Below, one piece after another: positions 9,275 to 22,020 of a stretch of DNA of 36,638 nt (position 1 is the stretch's first letter; every line of letters begins with the position of its first letter). The notes beneath the pieces are model-generated. The model ran no database searches. It was not told where the DNA came from and saw only the letters and a list, made by a program, of their open reading frames with translations. Both the position numbers and the translations under genes were made by a program. The stretch is taken from positions 1,238,561 to 1,275,198 of the forward strand of contig CABFPE010000036.1 in the NCBI GenBank assembly GCA_900660155.1, in the 5' to 3' direction. Origin of the DNA: Hofstenia miamia. Its lineage: Eukaryota > Xenacoelomorpha > Acoela > Hofsteniidae.

Positions 9275-9599
9275 GAATTTCACAACTCTTTAATAATTCA
9301 GGTTTCTTATCGGTTTTGGTGTGTAAAAATCATTTACCACCATAAAAACTTACTGAAATCATACATTTATTAAAAAATAAAATCGGAAGGAGTTCAAAAT
9401 AGCTATAAAAAGTAAATGAAATTTCAGAAATTAAACAAAGACAACAAATATTGGGGATTTTTAAAAACTCTTTAAATTTTTTTTTCAATATATTTTGCTT
9501 CCAGTATGTTCTTATGTTGCTAAGTGATTGATTTGGGTTGATTTGTAGCCATCCAGAGCACCAATAGCAGCCATAAATAAAATAAGAGTTGTCACATTC
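9275..9599. other. Spacer between inverted arms
   Basis: About 325 bp of AT-rich sequence with no recognised feature. Confidence 0.5.
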
Positions 9600-9861
9600 A
9601 CTTATTCTCTCTTAAATTCTGACGGGAACAGGGTGAGAAATTCAGGGGAAATAATTGCATCACACATTCTAACTTTTTTACTTTATCTGAACATGTTAAA
9701 AAGTGTCCCAAAATCATTTTTGGGGAAGCCAACAGGTCAAAGTTAACTAATCCTAGTTTTCCCGCGAATTATAATGCATTTAGCACTTTTCTTCAAAGCA
9801 ATTTTGCAATTTCTCAAAGCTATGCTTCTTGAGATTATATTGCAAAAATTAGAATGAGAAT
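9600..9861 (+). repeat. Inverted duplication, right arm
   Basis: Partner of 9005-9274. In translation it retains 'LSEHVKKCPKI' and 'FLQSNFAISQSYAS', matching the left arm's 'LSEHVKSVPKSD' and 'FFQSNFIISERYAP', and is interrupted by stops. Two copies of the same mobile or coding unit in opposite orientation is the simplest explanation. Confidence 0.75.
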
Positions 9862-11184
9862 CACTTATTTTTCTGTAGGGTTATTGAGCATGAAATCAAA
9901 TGTTGGGACAGAGGGAGTATTGCACAATTTGTTAACACTATTCGTTAAATTTGACATTATTCACCAATATTATTTATTCTTAGCCCTAGTTATACTGGGA
10001 TTTTTTCAATATCTGTAATGGTTTCCCAAAATAATTTTTCAACATTTATAACTCAAGAACTAATGAAGATATTTAAAATCGGAAAACAACACAGGATAGA
10101 GAATTATGTCATCTTTCTTTTTCGACTAAATTTCGCGATCTAGTGCTGTTATGCCTAAATCGGGACAACTTCTGACTTTGCACACAGCGCACCTGGACGG
10201 GACCTCACACAATTTTTCTTCAGAAAATAAAATATTTGAGGGTCGTTGTTGGTCCTGCAGACATAAGTCCTCCTCATTATCTGAACACTTGGTTTGGATA
10301 AACTTTGAATATTTCTACAAATTAAAAAAATCATGTACTTCAGGCACAAGAACAAGGTTTAGCACAAATCTTCATCATTGCATGAGAGGCCCAACCAAAT
10401 TAATGGGTCTATAGTAAATTCTTTAAATATTTCTTAACAGGTTTGGATAAGATTGCTTAAAATGTAGACAAATCGCTTTGTTACTTAAAACTAACTCTAA
10501 TAGAAATAGAGTTAGGGGATCATGCTGATGAACTATTTCTTGACCAATTCTGTATGTAATAAGAATCTCAAATCAAGGTCATATTATGCAGTTGCTTAAA
10601 AAATTCATTTCATTTTCGAAAAGAATGAAAACCAGCATTTAAATCTATATTTACGCTCTCTCTCTTTTGGCTTGCACTTTCATCTATGGATCCACCAATA
10701 TCAAAACCCTATCTTCTTGTGCTATATGTTCTACGACTTTAAAACTGGATTGAATGCCACTGAATCAACATGACAGATTTGCCTGGTTGTCTCTGCTTAA
10801 CATAGCTTAAGTGTCAAACAAACTCGATAGATTCCATTGTTACAAAGAAGTAGGATCTGTACGTAAATGTGATGTGCAGGCGATCGTGGTGTGCAGCAGA
10901 TAATGGCCGAAAACCACTGTGAAGTCTGAATTTCATCCCAAGAATGCGATACCGTCGGTTTATTGGGACAGTAAGTTGTGATCTCCTTTAAGCTGCTTCC
11001 ATCCACAAATTTTCTGAACAACCGAATGTTATTTTATTGCTACTGATAATTCACATGTTACTGCTGTGAATTTGCCTGATGATTGCTTTACTATTTTATA
11101 TTTACTTTACTTCTTCACAGAAATGTTGTAAAATGTTTTCGCACTTAGCACTTTCTAGGGAGTAGATCCAAAGGGGGATTAGGA
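9862..11184. other. Unassigned stretch with a GC-richer remnant at ~10800-11020
   Basis: 10800-11020 and 10141-10260 are richer in GC and CpG than their surroundings and stay open in more than one frame (for example minus-strand 'INRRYRILGMKFRLHSGF' at about 10880-10970). This looks like decayed coding sequence, possibly of a transposon, but I cannot match it to a family on either strand. Confidence 0.3.
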
Positions 11185-11496
11185 GTGAAATTATCCCAAA
11201 CTTTCTTGAAAATACGCAGCATGATGCAAACTGTTAATAAGGTTTGCAAATGCTTTTGCCAATATTTACCGGCTACTAATTGTTTTTTCCATTACAGAAA
11301 AAACCTAATTATAAAGACCTGCACCACTAAATGGGTTGAAAAACAATATGCACTTGAAATCATTAACCTTCTTTATCCAGCTATTCTCAGGACATTTGAA
11401 GAGTATTCTCACTATCACAAAGAATTGTGGGTGCTCTCCATCTCTTTTACACTTGCAACATCATTTTGTATTTTCAATAACATTTTAGGTTGCTGA
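11185..11496 (+). pseudogene. hAT-type transposase fragment (DUF4371-like)
   Basis: A 103-codon open frame. The block 'CTTKWVEKQYALEIINLLYP' followed by 'AILRTFEEYSHY' fits the C-T-RW-V-E-RH-x-A-x-x-x-F-x-x-L-x-P-x-I-x-x-x-L-E-x-I-S pattern of hAT-derived transposases of the DUF4371 / '52 kDa repressor' kind, and the lead 'IRSMMQTVNKVCKCFCQY' and the tail 'SISFTLATSFCIFNNIL' are in the right places. It ends at TGA with no dimerisation domain, so it is a fragment. Alternatively it could be an exon of a domesticated transposase gene, because 'tttttccattacag' inside it resembles a splice acceptor. Confidence 0.5.
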
Positions 11497-12273
11497 AGTT
11501 TCCTTTTCATATGTAAGAAGTACTTTCATTTGTCCATTACTTAACCACTCTATAGTGAAAATGAATGAACACAGGAAGAAATGTTTGGTATAAAGTGATT
11601 CTAAGCACACTCACTAAGTGTGGACTTCAAATGATTCATACCTGATTTGTCATCTCCTCATGCCATTCAGAATTGAAGTAGAACAATGGAATGTATTTTA
11701 GCAGTGGGAAACAAATTGAGGGAAACAAGATGAACACAAGACCTTTTGTTAATGAAAACTTTTCCCTATTGTTTTTAAATTTTGCATATTTCTTCTGTTT
11801 TCCCAGTTACTATTTGCAAGTGTGAATGCAGCATAAGAGCCTTATGGCTTCTAAATAGGCATTTGCATTCAAAGATGGGGTAATAAGAATTTACAGGTAC
11901 TCACTACACTGTTGTTATCCAATGAGACTACTAGGACTGTAGAGAGAAAGTTATTTGTGGTTTGCAGTCAAAGTACACAGAAACTGTTTATGGAAATCAT
12001 TCTTTGCAATTGAAACTTATTATATAGTTTTGTTTTTGCCTTATCAAATTTTTCTTTGTTTACCCATTACATATTAACAATTTGGCTAAGGAAATTTAGG
12101 CAGATATACTATAGTAAATAGGAATTTGTGGTCATAGATAAATTTTGATGAAATAGTTCGTTACTAGATGGTGTACAATAGAATCACTTCATTACCATAT
12201 ATTAAATAGCCATAGGTGTTATGAGAACTTCAATGTGTCCCATTGGGACGCCCTTGCACTGGTATCTTACTAC
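11497..12273. other. Non-coding AT-rich stretch
   Basis: Nothing recognisable. It could contain more of the hAT-type remnant, but no block is clear enough to report. Confidence 0.4.
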
Positions 12274-14740
12274 TTACAGGACTGTTTGGCATATTGGATA
12301 ATGAAATATGGTCTCAATGCAGTACTCCTCTCTAATAGCTTTGCCAATGCTGATGGTATCAAAATTAAATATGAATGAATTGTTCTTTAATACTGATTTC
12401 AAATGATCAATTTGTTCTAAAATTAGATGAGGATGTGTAGTTGTATTAATTTCTGGAATTGTAGTGTTGTTGTTTTTATTATCTAGTATTTCCAATGATA
12501 ATAAAAGTTTTGGTTTGCTTTTTATTATGTTAATAATTGGTTATAAAAAAATTTGTATATTTGATGATGTGATGGTAACCAAATTATGACTTTTATTCAA
12601 AATAGCAGTGGTGACTTTATAATCATGGCTTTTTAATATGGAAGCAATAATGACAACTTTTTTGGAATTCAATCCCTGCTGATTGTCAATGATAATATCA
12701 GAGTGAATTGGGGTTTTCAACTCCAAAGTGATAAACTGCCAACAAAAATGTTTGGGATGTAGTAAAATGGATTGTTGGTTAACAGCTTATAAATGTGTGG
12801 TAATATTATTGTTCCTCAGATTGATAGTTAGTGTTTTATCCTGAAAATTAATTAAGCAACTGTATTTTTCTAGGAAATCCTTGCCAAGGATTAACTCATA
12901 AGGAAGTGCATGGTTTGTTGTGTCAACAATAAGCATGTCATGCATGAACTTATTGTTAGCAATTGTGAAATCTAGTGAGTTGATTAACCCTTTACTATCA
13001 AGGAAATTGCTGGAAGCATTGATGAGGCAGTGGTTGTGGGATTCAATATCATGTCTTGTGATGCTTGATTAAATTAGTGCACATATCTGAAATAATAGAA
13101 ACAGATGCACCAGTGTCTACAGTTGCCTGGACAATGACTCTTTTAATAGTAATAGGTATGGTTTTTCTATTTAATGTTTTTGTTACTAGGATATGATGTG
13201 CTCAGCTGAGAGTTGGTGCTCTCATTCATTTAAATCAACTTTGTCCTCCATGTTGGAATAATAGATGTTGCTATCATCTGTGTAATAGCATCCTTGATCA
13301 ACAACCAAATGTATTGTTTTAGTGCGGTTGGGACTATTATGCCCTTTTGTCCACAGTTCTTGCAGAAAATTGTTCAAATTTATTGCCTAAGGTGATTTAT
13401 CTGAATTTGTTTGTTCTTGTTTACTTTTAGAATCAGTATTTGTAAATGAAGGTTTTATAGAAAGTTTGGTTGTCTTAGATGTAAAAGAAGACACAGTATT
13501 GCCAATTTTAATTTGGTTTGATATTTTGGAATAATTGTCAACTTGGAGTTTAGCCTCAATGGCTTTCTTAATGAAGGTTGGCAGTTTTTCTTCAAAACAG
13601 CATTTTTGTTCAAATCAGCATCAAATTGATAATGACATACCATATGTGATGTGAGTGAACAAATCATGTGAAGAATACTCTTTTGAGGTTCTACTGAGCC
13701 TATAGAGTTGTTTGACTTGCAAGATATATTATTCTATATTGTTGTCTTTCTTGTACATAGTGTTATTCAAAAGTATCTTATAATAATTGCACAAAGTGTG
13801 TGCATAGAAATGAGCATAAAAGTTTTGAATGAGTAAACTTGTCTGACTTTATTCAGATATCTAGTGTGAGATAGTAGTTGCATGCTTTCCAGATGAGAAA
13901 GCTGGAAAATTGAGCAAGTGCATGTTTCTAGCCTGCACATTGTACTATTAAATTTTTTGGTATGAAAAGAATCATTCTTTGAAAGTTGGAGTGGTTCTGT
14001 CAGCCTTTCCAGACAATTTTCATAGTGACATGCAATTATAAGATTGTCATTGATAGCTGATACCAGTAGTTTAGAGGGAAAGGTTTTTTATTTTGCATTG
14101 GATTTTCTAAATTTTGTAATTTATCATTAATTGAATTAAGTTTGTTATTTAATTGTTGAATTATAGGATTCAGGAAATGACCCTGTTTTGGTAAGCTGTT
14201 GTCAATGGTAATAGGCATCAAATGAGAAAAATAATTTTTACAAGTGGTAGAGGACTGATGTACACAATGTCCTAAATTTTTTACATTTGGATCAGTATTT
14301 TATCTTAGGAGTTGCTACATACTGATATAATTGCAAACTAGTTAACTGTGTTCTAGTTTCTTCTGTTTCTTTTTATAATGCTGCATTTTCTGCTTCCTGA
14401 GAAATTAGTTTTCCCATGATTTGTATATTTTGAATGTTACACTAATAAACTTGCTTCAATAAATTTACCTTTAATAATTTGAATTATTTGTGATTCACTG
14501 TTTCAATCTCTTTTTGGAGATTACTGTTCTTTTCTTCTAATTTGTGGAACTTAAGAAGGATTGCATGGTTGTCCTTCTTTAGTTGGTTGTGATTGGTTTC
14601 TATGTCAATTTTTTTTGGTTAAGTGAATTAATTTCATCACAAAGGGATTGGTTTAGTTTATGGATTTAATCAATCTGTAAATTAATTTTCAAGGAATATG
14701 TTTTACTTGAGGAGTTCTTCTAAAGTACATTCATCTTCAG
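12274..14740 (-). pseudogene. Decayed Ty3/gypsy gag-protease-RT start (copy 2)
   Basis: Read on the minus strand. A zinc knuckle 'FCKNCGQKG' at about 13343-13369 continues, after a shift, as 'HNSPN', so C-x2-C-x4-H is kept and the last Cys is lost. A retropepsin block 'VQATVDTGASVSIISDMC' (DTGA codons about 13106-13117) follows; then 'NHALPYELILGKDFLEKYS' near 12870-12920; then 'ISIGKAIREEYCIE' near 12318-12360. Each block has its counterpart, in the same order, in the younger copy at 27669-30180 ('ATVDTGAAASIIS', 'NHQLPYDLILGNDFLEQNA', 'ISVGQAIGEEHAIE'). Gag-like sequence with many stops extends to about 14740. Reverse transcriptase breaks off right after its N-terminus at about 12274, and RNase H and integrase are absent. 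It lies wholly in the CpG desert and is heavily decayed. Confidence 0.8.
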
Positions 14741-15070
14741 ATGCTGGTGGAGACTGACTGGCTTTTTCAGGAGACAATTTTGATTTCTGACTTCTTGTAT
14801 TCTAATTCTTTGAAATTAGGACAAGTTTGACTGATGAACTTAATTTACTGGTCTAATCATAACTAAGTAGGCTAATTAGGGCTTACTACAATTCTAAAAA
14901 ATATTTTCTGACTTCTTGAGAGCACATTGAGAAATGATAGTTCCACCTGCAGCCCAATGGCAGAATGATTTTATCTTTTCTTAATAGGGTTCAACATCTT
15001 CTTGTCAGTTAATTAAGAGCTTCCACTGACAGTGGTATAGTTAATTATGAAACAATACATGTACTCACAG

Positions 15071-15087
15071 TCCTATCATGGTTGCCA
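15071..15087 (-). other. Primer-binding site of gypsy copy 2
   Basis: On the minus strand TGGCAACCATGATAGGA, preceded by 'ACA'. The younger copy has TGGCGACCATGACAGGA at 27254-27270, also preceded by 'ACA': a CG changed to CA and a C changed to T. The position upstream of gag fits a tRNA primer site directly inside the 5' LTR, which would therefore begin at 15088 and extend to higher coordinates. I could not find the LTR's outer end. Confidence 0.65.
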
Positions 15088-17201
15088 TGTGGCATTGGTG
15101 ACAAATCAGCATGCATTCCTACTTTTCTATCTTATTGAGAGTTTTGAGCTGATGCATGGATTGACTGATGCTACAAATAATTAACTAACTCCCCCTGCTA
15201 TTATAACCTTTCCTAATAAAAGTTAAAATAAACAGGAGATTGTGTTAGGGAAGAGTGGTCACACTCAGCTTACCTGATATAGATAACCTTTTAGAAGAGT
15301 CACATAAAACTAGAGCCCTAATTAGATTAAGAGTAATGAATCCCTAACTCTTAGGCACAAGTGGTAAACCTAAGTGCTAAATAAAATAAGCTATGCTCAG
15401 TGAATTCCTCACCCAGCACAATTTATGTGAAAGCATTAAGAACAATTTTAATAATGAATTACAAGCATTACAAACACCCTAGCTGTATACCTAACCTAAG
15501 TTAAAGGATAGACCAGTCAACTTGTCCACCATCTAGGTGCCCCTTAACTACACAGTTGAAAACTAGAAAAACATAATTTAATAAAAGTAAAAACTGGAGA
15601 AAATTAAAGTACAACAAATTTACTGAGAATAAATTGATAAATAAATAAAATAAACAATACTCAGATATATATATATATATAAAATTAACCAGCATCTTTA
15701 AACAAAAGCATACTGTGAAAATATAGGCAAATATGTGGATGGTACAAAATCAGGTTTCACTTCAAATTTACCATGTACCAAAATTAGCAGAAATTCAAAG
15801 TAAAATAAAAATAGCAACTTTTTACTTTGTCAAATTACAATTAGAAATAATTTGTAATAATAAAATTAAAATTGTAATTAAATGAAATAATGAAAGTTCT
15901 AAGCATGTGGAATGTCATTATGAAACATTATTTTATATTTATTACATTATTTAGGATAGATGCAAGCTTAAACCACTTAGATTATTGGGATTAGTAATAT
16001 TCCCAGCATCACAATTGATGTTGCAAATTAAGCCATCTTTCACTCTAGGTTAAATTTGTAGGAGTTTTTATTTGGTTACACTTTCATCATACTTTGCATA
16101 TAATGAACTTAGCAAGAATACATGTTAGAGCTAATTCATGTATGTTTATATGTAATAGTAATCTGTTGTGAATGGTGGAATAAACTATTTGAATGAATAA
16201 ATAATATTCTATATTTTTTTTGATATATACTTTTAACATCCCTAAAAGTTGTTACTAATGTAATTGAAGTTGTTACTAAATTTTAAGAATCATTTGTTTC
16301 ATTTTCACTTCTTGGCTAAGTGAGTAAGTTTAAGCTTTTACTTAAGCTGTTAACTTGTTTCAATTTAATTAGTAAAATTCATGATGTTAAAATGTTATTG
16401 ACCACAGTTCTGAGAACATATGAAATTATTGTTTTTCTTTAATAAATTAGATCAACAGCAAACATCCTAAAAAATATTACTAAGGTGTTATCAAATTTAG
16501 AAATGACTTCTATCATTAAGTACAATAAATAACAAATCCACCTACACAATAGTTGGTATTATCAAAGTTAAGCAAATGGAATAAAATTTAGTCACAAAAC
16601 AAATTTACTAATCAGTAACAAACCAACTGATGATAAAGTTATATCAAAATACATCAACAACCTCTCCTGCAGCAGCCATCCTTGTGAAACATGTTGCAAC
16701 AGAAGACAACAAATGAAACCTAAATAAATAGCTTTCAAGTAGAATGAGCAAAAATTCTAGAACTGAACCATGATGATGGTAATGTTAACAATCATATTGT
16801 ATACACATTGGCTAAAAATGACTCCTTCATCTACTGCCCCATAAATAGGATAAAGCACAATGAGCACATCTAGTTTTATAATGTGAATGAGCCATTTCAC
16901 AAATTTTACTACAGTACAAACCCAGTACCTGCCAACCACCACCATCAATGTGAAGGCATTACATTAATTGTTTGCTAATGTTGAGTTTTGCATACATAAA
17001 ACCTAGTTTACTTTAACATTTTGTTTACTTTGTATGATACAAAACCTTGACAATTTGCAATTTTTATATGGTCACTCAACTGGGCTCAGAAACATAGGAA
17101 AGTTTACTGTTTACAGTTTTAATAACTATAAGTTATCAATTCATACTAAAAGCATTTAATTATCTACATTAACTCTCCTTAGGTTTATCCTGAAGAGCAG
17201 T
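15088..17201. other. Probable LTR of gypsy copy 2, then non-coding AT-rich DNA
   Basis: The first few hundred bases should be the copy-2 LTR (minus strand), by position next to the primer-binding site; no second LTR copy is available to fix the edge. The remainder, including an (AT)n run at 15666-15680, has no recognisable gene. Confidence 0.4.
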
Positions 17202-17892
17202 GTTTAAGAAGCAAACAATCAATTTTACAACAATTCTCTTTATTTAATTACTTAGTGAATAGCTTTTGTAAACAACAGAATTAAAAACAACAAAAAAGAT
17301 GCATTTATTTCAGATATAGGCATTGCTGCATTTATGAATAAATTATTAGTTGTCAATTGTTGGCAACCTTGTATCCATTTCAGATTACTACCACTACATA
17401 TAATTCACATAATTTTGCACAACAACAAAGTTGTTTACAATTATATGCAATGGTGAAATCAAGATGCACTTTAATTCTGGAAACACTCCTATGCTTATCA
17501 ATTTGCCTTTCTGATTTACAGGCATAAGGCCCTTTTGGAACCATTACAGTTTTGATGCCAGGAATAAGGTTTTGCATTTATCTCAGTTGTCAAACACAGT
17601 TTAAGCATGTGTATATTTAAAATAAACAACAAAATAAGAGTATTTATAAAAAGGTAGATCATAACTTGTATAACTAATACCATTCACTTTTGAGTGATCA
17701 TAATAATCAACTAAATTGTACTGTATAGCAATTACTAGATTTAAAAATATGTACATTTTCAAAGCACTTGAAATACCTTAGCAAGTTTAAGGAGTAATTT
17801 AAAATCAAATTCTTCTAATAGCAGAAAAGTAAAATGAGGAAAATTTATAAATTATATAAAATTGATAAGAGTGTGGATAACCCAACTTTCCT
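17202..17892. repeat. Direct duplication, copy 1 (691 bp)
   Basis: Begins 'gtttaagaagcaaacaatc' and ends 'cccaactttcct', directly followed by the single N at 17893. Matches 17894-18583 in every place I compared except one extra C ('attctcttt' against 'attctttt'). A 65-codon frame (17380-17577, minus) has the same translation in both copies but no family features. Confidence 0.95.
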
Positions 17893-17893
17893 N
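17893..17893. other. Single ambiguous base (assembly join)
   Basis: One N exactly between the two copies of the 690-bp duplication. This is what a scaffold join of two contigs with an unmerged overlap produces. Confidence 0.9.
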
Positions 17894-18583
17894 GTTTAAG
17901 AAGCAAACAATCAATTTTACAACAATTCTTTTATTTAATTACTTAGTGAATAGCTTTTGTAAACAACAGAATTAAAAACAACAAAAAAGATGCATTTATT
18001 TCAGATATAGGCATTGCTGCATTTATGAATAAATTATTAGTTGTCAATTGTTGGCAACCTTGTATCCATTTCAGATTACTACCACTACATATAATTCACA
18101 TAATTTTGCACAACAACAAAGTTGTTTACAATTATATGCAATGGTGAAATCAAGATGCACTTTAATTCTGGAAACACTCCTATGCTTATCAATTTGCCTT
18201 TCTGATTTACAGGCATAAGGCCCTTTTGGAACCATTACAGTTTTGATGCCAGGAATAAGGTTTTGCATTTATCTCAGTTGTCAAACACAGTTTAAGCATG
18301 TGTATATTTAAAATAAACAACAAAATAAGAGTATTTATAAAAAGGTAGATCATAACTTGTATAACTAATACCATTCACTTTTGAGTGATCATAATAATCA
18401 ACTAAATTGTACTGTATAGCAATTACTAGATTTAAAAATATGTACATTTTCAAAGCACTTGAAATACCTTAGCAAGTTTAAGGAGTAATTTAAAATCAAA
18501 TTCTTCTAATAGCAGAAAAGTAAAATGAGGAAAATTTATAAATTATATAAAATTGATAAGAGTGTGGATAACCCAACTTTCCT
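17894..18583. repeat. Direct duplication, copy 2 (690 bp)
   Basis: Second copy, offset 691-692 bases from the first. After it the sequence continues uniquely ('attccttttcctgttgatgg'). With one difference in ~690 bases and perfect abutment on the N, this is most simply the same locus assembled twice. Confidence 0.95.
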
Positions 18584-20399
18584 ATTCCTTTTCCTGTTGA
18601 TGGGTAGCAAATTTCAAGCAAAATGGGAAATTTTTAGCTTAAACATTTCTTTAGTATTAGTTCAATGCAATAAAATATTTTATGAAAAGTGTAATCATAT
18701 TAGAAAGTTTGGGAGAACCTTTTTGTTAAATATCAAATTGTAAGTGTCCATTTCAAATTCAATTTTAGTACTGGGTATTAATTGGCACAATTAGTTTGAA
18801 ATTTAATTCTTTCCAAATGTTCCTCACTCCCACTACATATATCCTGTTAGTTTTACTCTTGCTTACTAAAATTTTATTCACACTCAATGAGTGACTAAAC
18901 AAATTTGATTGTTTTATATTTTTGATATTTGAGCTCAAAAATCATTTTCAGGCCAAGCCACTGCTTTCAATACATGCTCTAATTGTCTTAGATTGATCAA
19001 TTTAATAGATATATGCATTGATATCTATGCACATGCATGTACCAAAGACATACTAAATCACTAGGGCATAACACCAACTGTTGAGTAAGAAAATAATGTG
19101 TGGTCTGAGTTCATGTTAAAACAGGTAAAAGAAATGGCACTCATTATTCTATTGCTACCCATTTGGCCTAGTTGGTAATTACATACAATGGTAAGGAAAC
19201 TTAGTGTTGGGTTATGTAAATCAAATTTTGATTCCACTACATCAAAATTCACAGTATATGGATTTCTGTCAAACAAATACATATGTAATAAGTGGATTAA
19301 AGCCCTACCAAATATTCTAACAAAACAACTGACTCAGAATATGTGTGTTTGTGAATTACACTAGCCAACATCTGCAAAGTTCACAAAAGAAAGGTCACTT
19401 ACTACCTGCAGAACCACCATCACTTTTTGGTATGCCTGCCACAATTTCACTGCAAGTATACACCTTTTTGTATAATCATATAAATTATTTGAAGCATTTT
19501 TTATTGTTCAATTATTTAACCTGAGCAAAATTTTCTAAGTTTCTTAAGTTCTCAGAAATTGAGCTTTGGTAAATTCATATACAGCAAATAATTTTTATAA
19601 GAAGTGTGTACAACCTTCCATATCTCAATTGGTAGATCAAAGAGTTATCAAAAAGAAATTGTGGAATTTAATTTTTTTTAATTTGAAAGTTCTCATGAGG
19701 CAATATTGATGAAATATGCAAATTCACATTTTATAAGAATTTCAGATAATGAGGTGTGTTTTGGATTTACTGAAGACAAGTCTTCACCACTCAGTTTAAC
19801 TTACTCTGCAAAGGTAAATCGGAATTTTACTTTCCAATGTTTAAAAGTTCATACCATTGTGTGCATCAGATAAATTTTCAGATTTCAATGTTCTTTGTTC
19901 AGGTGGTCCCAATTAGATGCATTTTTTAATAAACTTTTGTGGGCAAATTCAGCTGTTACTAAAGATTTACATTTTATATGCAAAAGAATTATCTCACAAT
20001 TACCAGATGGTAGGGGCTGTGGCAAAAAATTTTGATTAATGATTCACTATAATTTGTTACTTTATATTTGTTGGTGTGATTTTGTATTTGATCTAAATTC
20101 ATAATATATCATGTACCCCTAGCAGATCAATTAACTGAAGAACAGGTAATTGTTCTTGAACAGCCACTTCTATTGAATGGAACTAGTTTTGTAGTAGAAT
20201 ATTCTACTAGAATGCTAAAATTTTCTCTTAAGATTTTCATTCATAGCCAGAAAACTTATGGTGTGCTTAGAAGTATGCTAATCATTACATTTATATAAAT
20301 AAATGTTTTTTAATCCCTAATCAAAATTTTGAACTAGGGGAAAATCCAAAATTGTAATGTAATGATTAGCTATACTGGTCCTACCTAATCTGAAAATAC
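18584..20399. other. Non-coding AT-rich DNA
   Basis: CpG-free, AT-rich sequence. Frames of about 70 codons (18525-18743 plus, 19061-19282 minus) have no recognisable motif. An N-terminal THAP-type domain of the P-element-like gene would be expected near here, but I do not see one. Confidence 0.4.
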
Positions 20400-22020
20400 T
20401 TATAAGCAAGTTAGTTTCAGCAAAATATGTTGGGTCATTAAACAAATGCAAAAGAGCATGTAAACTTATTATTAATTCCAGACCTGAAAATCAGAGACAA
20501 TGCATAATTATTGTTGATGAAATTGACATTCAGCCTTCTCATAATTATGTTGGAGACAATGGGTTAGGTAATGCATTTCCACATATTTGTTGATTTAATG
20601 CTGATTATAAAAATGGCATGTATTTTTGAAAATAATTATATTCTTGATAAATATGAGATGGCTATTCTATTGATGATCCTGTAATGTTGGCAAAAACAGT
20701 TCTTTGTATAATGGTGTCTTTTATAAGCAGCAGAGGTGCATTTATTGGTAGACTCATTCCAGTATTAAATAACACAGGTTATTTTCAATATCACCCAATT
20801 TTGATGTTATTAAGATTGTTAATGACAATAGAGGAACTGTTTTTTCAGTCTCAACACACAATTTAAGGTTAAATAGAAAATGTTTTGCATTTTTTGCCAG
20901 TTCTCCTGAATCTCCTTGGTCTTCCTTTAATCCTGTTAATGAGAACAAGTAATTGTTCACCTGCTTTGATCTATTTATTCAACAATTCTTGGAATAATTG
21001 GTTAAATGAGCCAACAAACACTCTTGAAGTTAATTTCAAAGTGTGTTTTCAACATTTTTCAAATGAATTAAATGCAATTATGAATGAATTTTATAGCATT
21101 AATTACTTCAAATTTCTTATCATTCATCAAAATGTATTAAATTTATACAAATGCTTAAAGGGTAGGCATGTTCATGGTAAATAGGATGACCTTAAGGAAG
21201 TTCTCAATGCAGATGCCAGTAATAATTATATTATTCATCAGACATCTTTGAAATTCAAAGATCTCAATCCAAAGCCTTTGAAAAGGCAAAATGTTCAACT
21301 ATCATTAGCTGTGTTTAACAGTAAAACAGTTGCTGCTTTGTGACAAGATGGATTAAATGAAATCATGGAATTCTATCAGATGTGGACAATCTTGAATGTT
21401 AAATCTGAAAAGGCAAGCATGTGATTTAATGACAAGTGGGGAGCAGTCTGAACCTCTAATGATGATAGACTAGAATTTTTGCAGGATTTAGGAAATACTG
21501 CTATAGCAACACAAAATTCTTCACATTATCATTGTTTTACACAGTTAGACCCTTAAAATTAGTGCAATAGTTTTCATTTTATTTGAAATTTTAATATTTG
21601 AGAAATTTTATGCCTATTCTGATTCTCTAACTATTGCACAAAATAAGGACCCAATTAATGCAATTTGGCACAGCCTACATGGAGTTTGAGATCTAGCAGT
21701 TTTCATATTAACTAAGTGCAATTTTTCTTATGTTTTGTTATCAAAATTTCAATTGGATCATTTCAAAAGAGAGTTTGGTAGCATTCAGCAAATGAGTGGG
21801 GTTTGTATTTTATAGACATCTCTCAAATCTTATCAAGTGTAAAGGTTCTATGATTCACCTTGCTATCAAAATTGGATATTTCTATTAATGAAGTATTTAA
21901 AGATGTTTCATTAAAATGTGATTCTCCACCACATATGGAAATCATTGAAACAATATTTGATGATGAAAATTACTGCTTAACTAAGCAAGAACTTTCAATG
22001 CTTCTGTAAATTGTTAAATA
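20400..22020 (+). pseudogene. P-element/THAP9-type transposase remnant
   Basis: Blocks in order on the plus strand, in shifting frames with many stops: 'QRQCIIIVDEIDIQPSHNYV' (about 20494-20553), the start of the RNase-H-like catalytic domain with its first acidic pair; 'LAKTVLCIMVSFISSRGAF'; 'IVNDNRGTVFSVSTHNLRLN'; 'NNWLNEPTNTLEV', matching the 'RNNWLxExTxxLEF' block of the GTP-binding-like insertion; 'DLNPKPLKRQNVQLSLAVFN', matching the 'ERQxVxLxLxxFxxxTVAAL' block; 'MWTILNVKS', matching 'WKILNVKS'; and 'LLSKFQLDHFKREFGSIQ' (about 21737-21790), matching the 'SQDxLExFFGxIR' block. Seven ordered matches make the family call fairly secure although no single frame is long. THAP9 and P-element transposases cut and paste DNA in the nucleus; this copy is dead. 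Confidence 0.7.

Noticed and set aside
10797..11021. Mariner or Tc1 transposase fragment
   Set aside because: Isolated words on both strands look suggestive, but no ordered set of family blocks could be found.
17380..18268. Two identical 65-codon genes in tandem
   Set aside because: They lie within the duplicated contig end on either side of the N, have no recognisable features, and are most likely one locus assembled twice.
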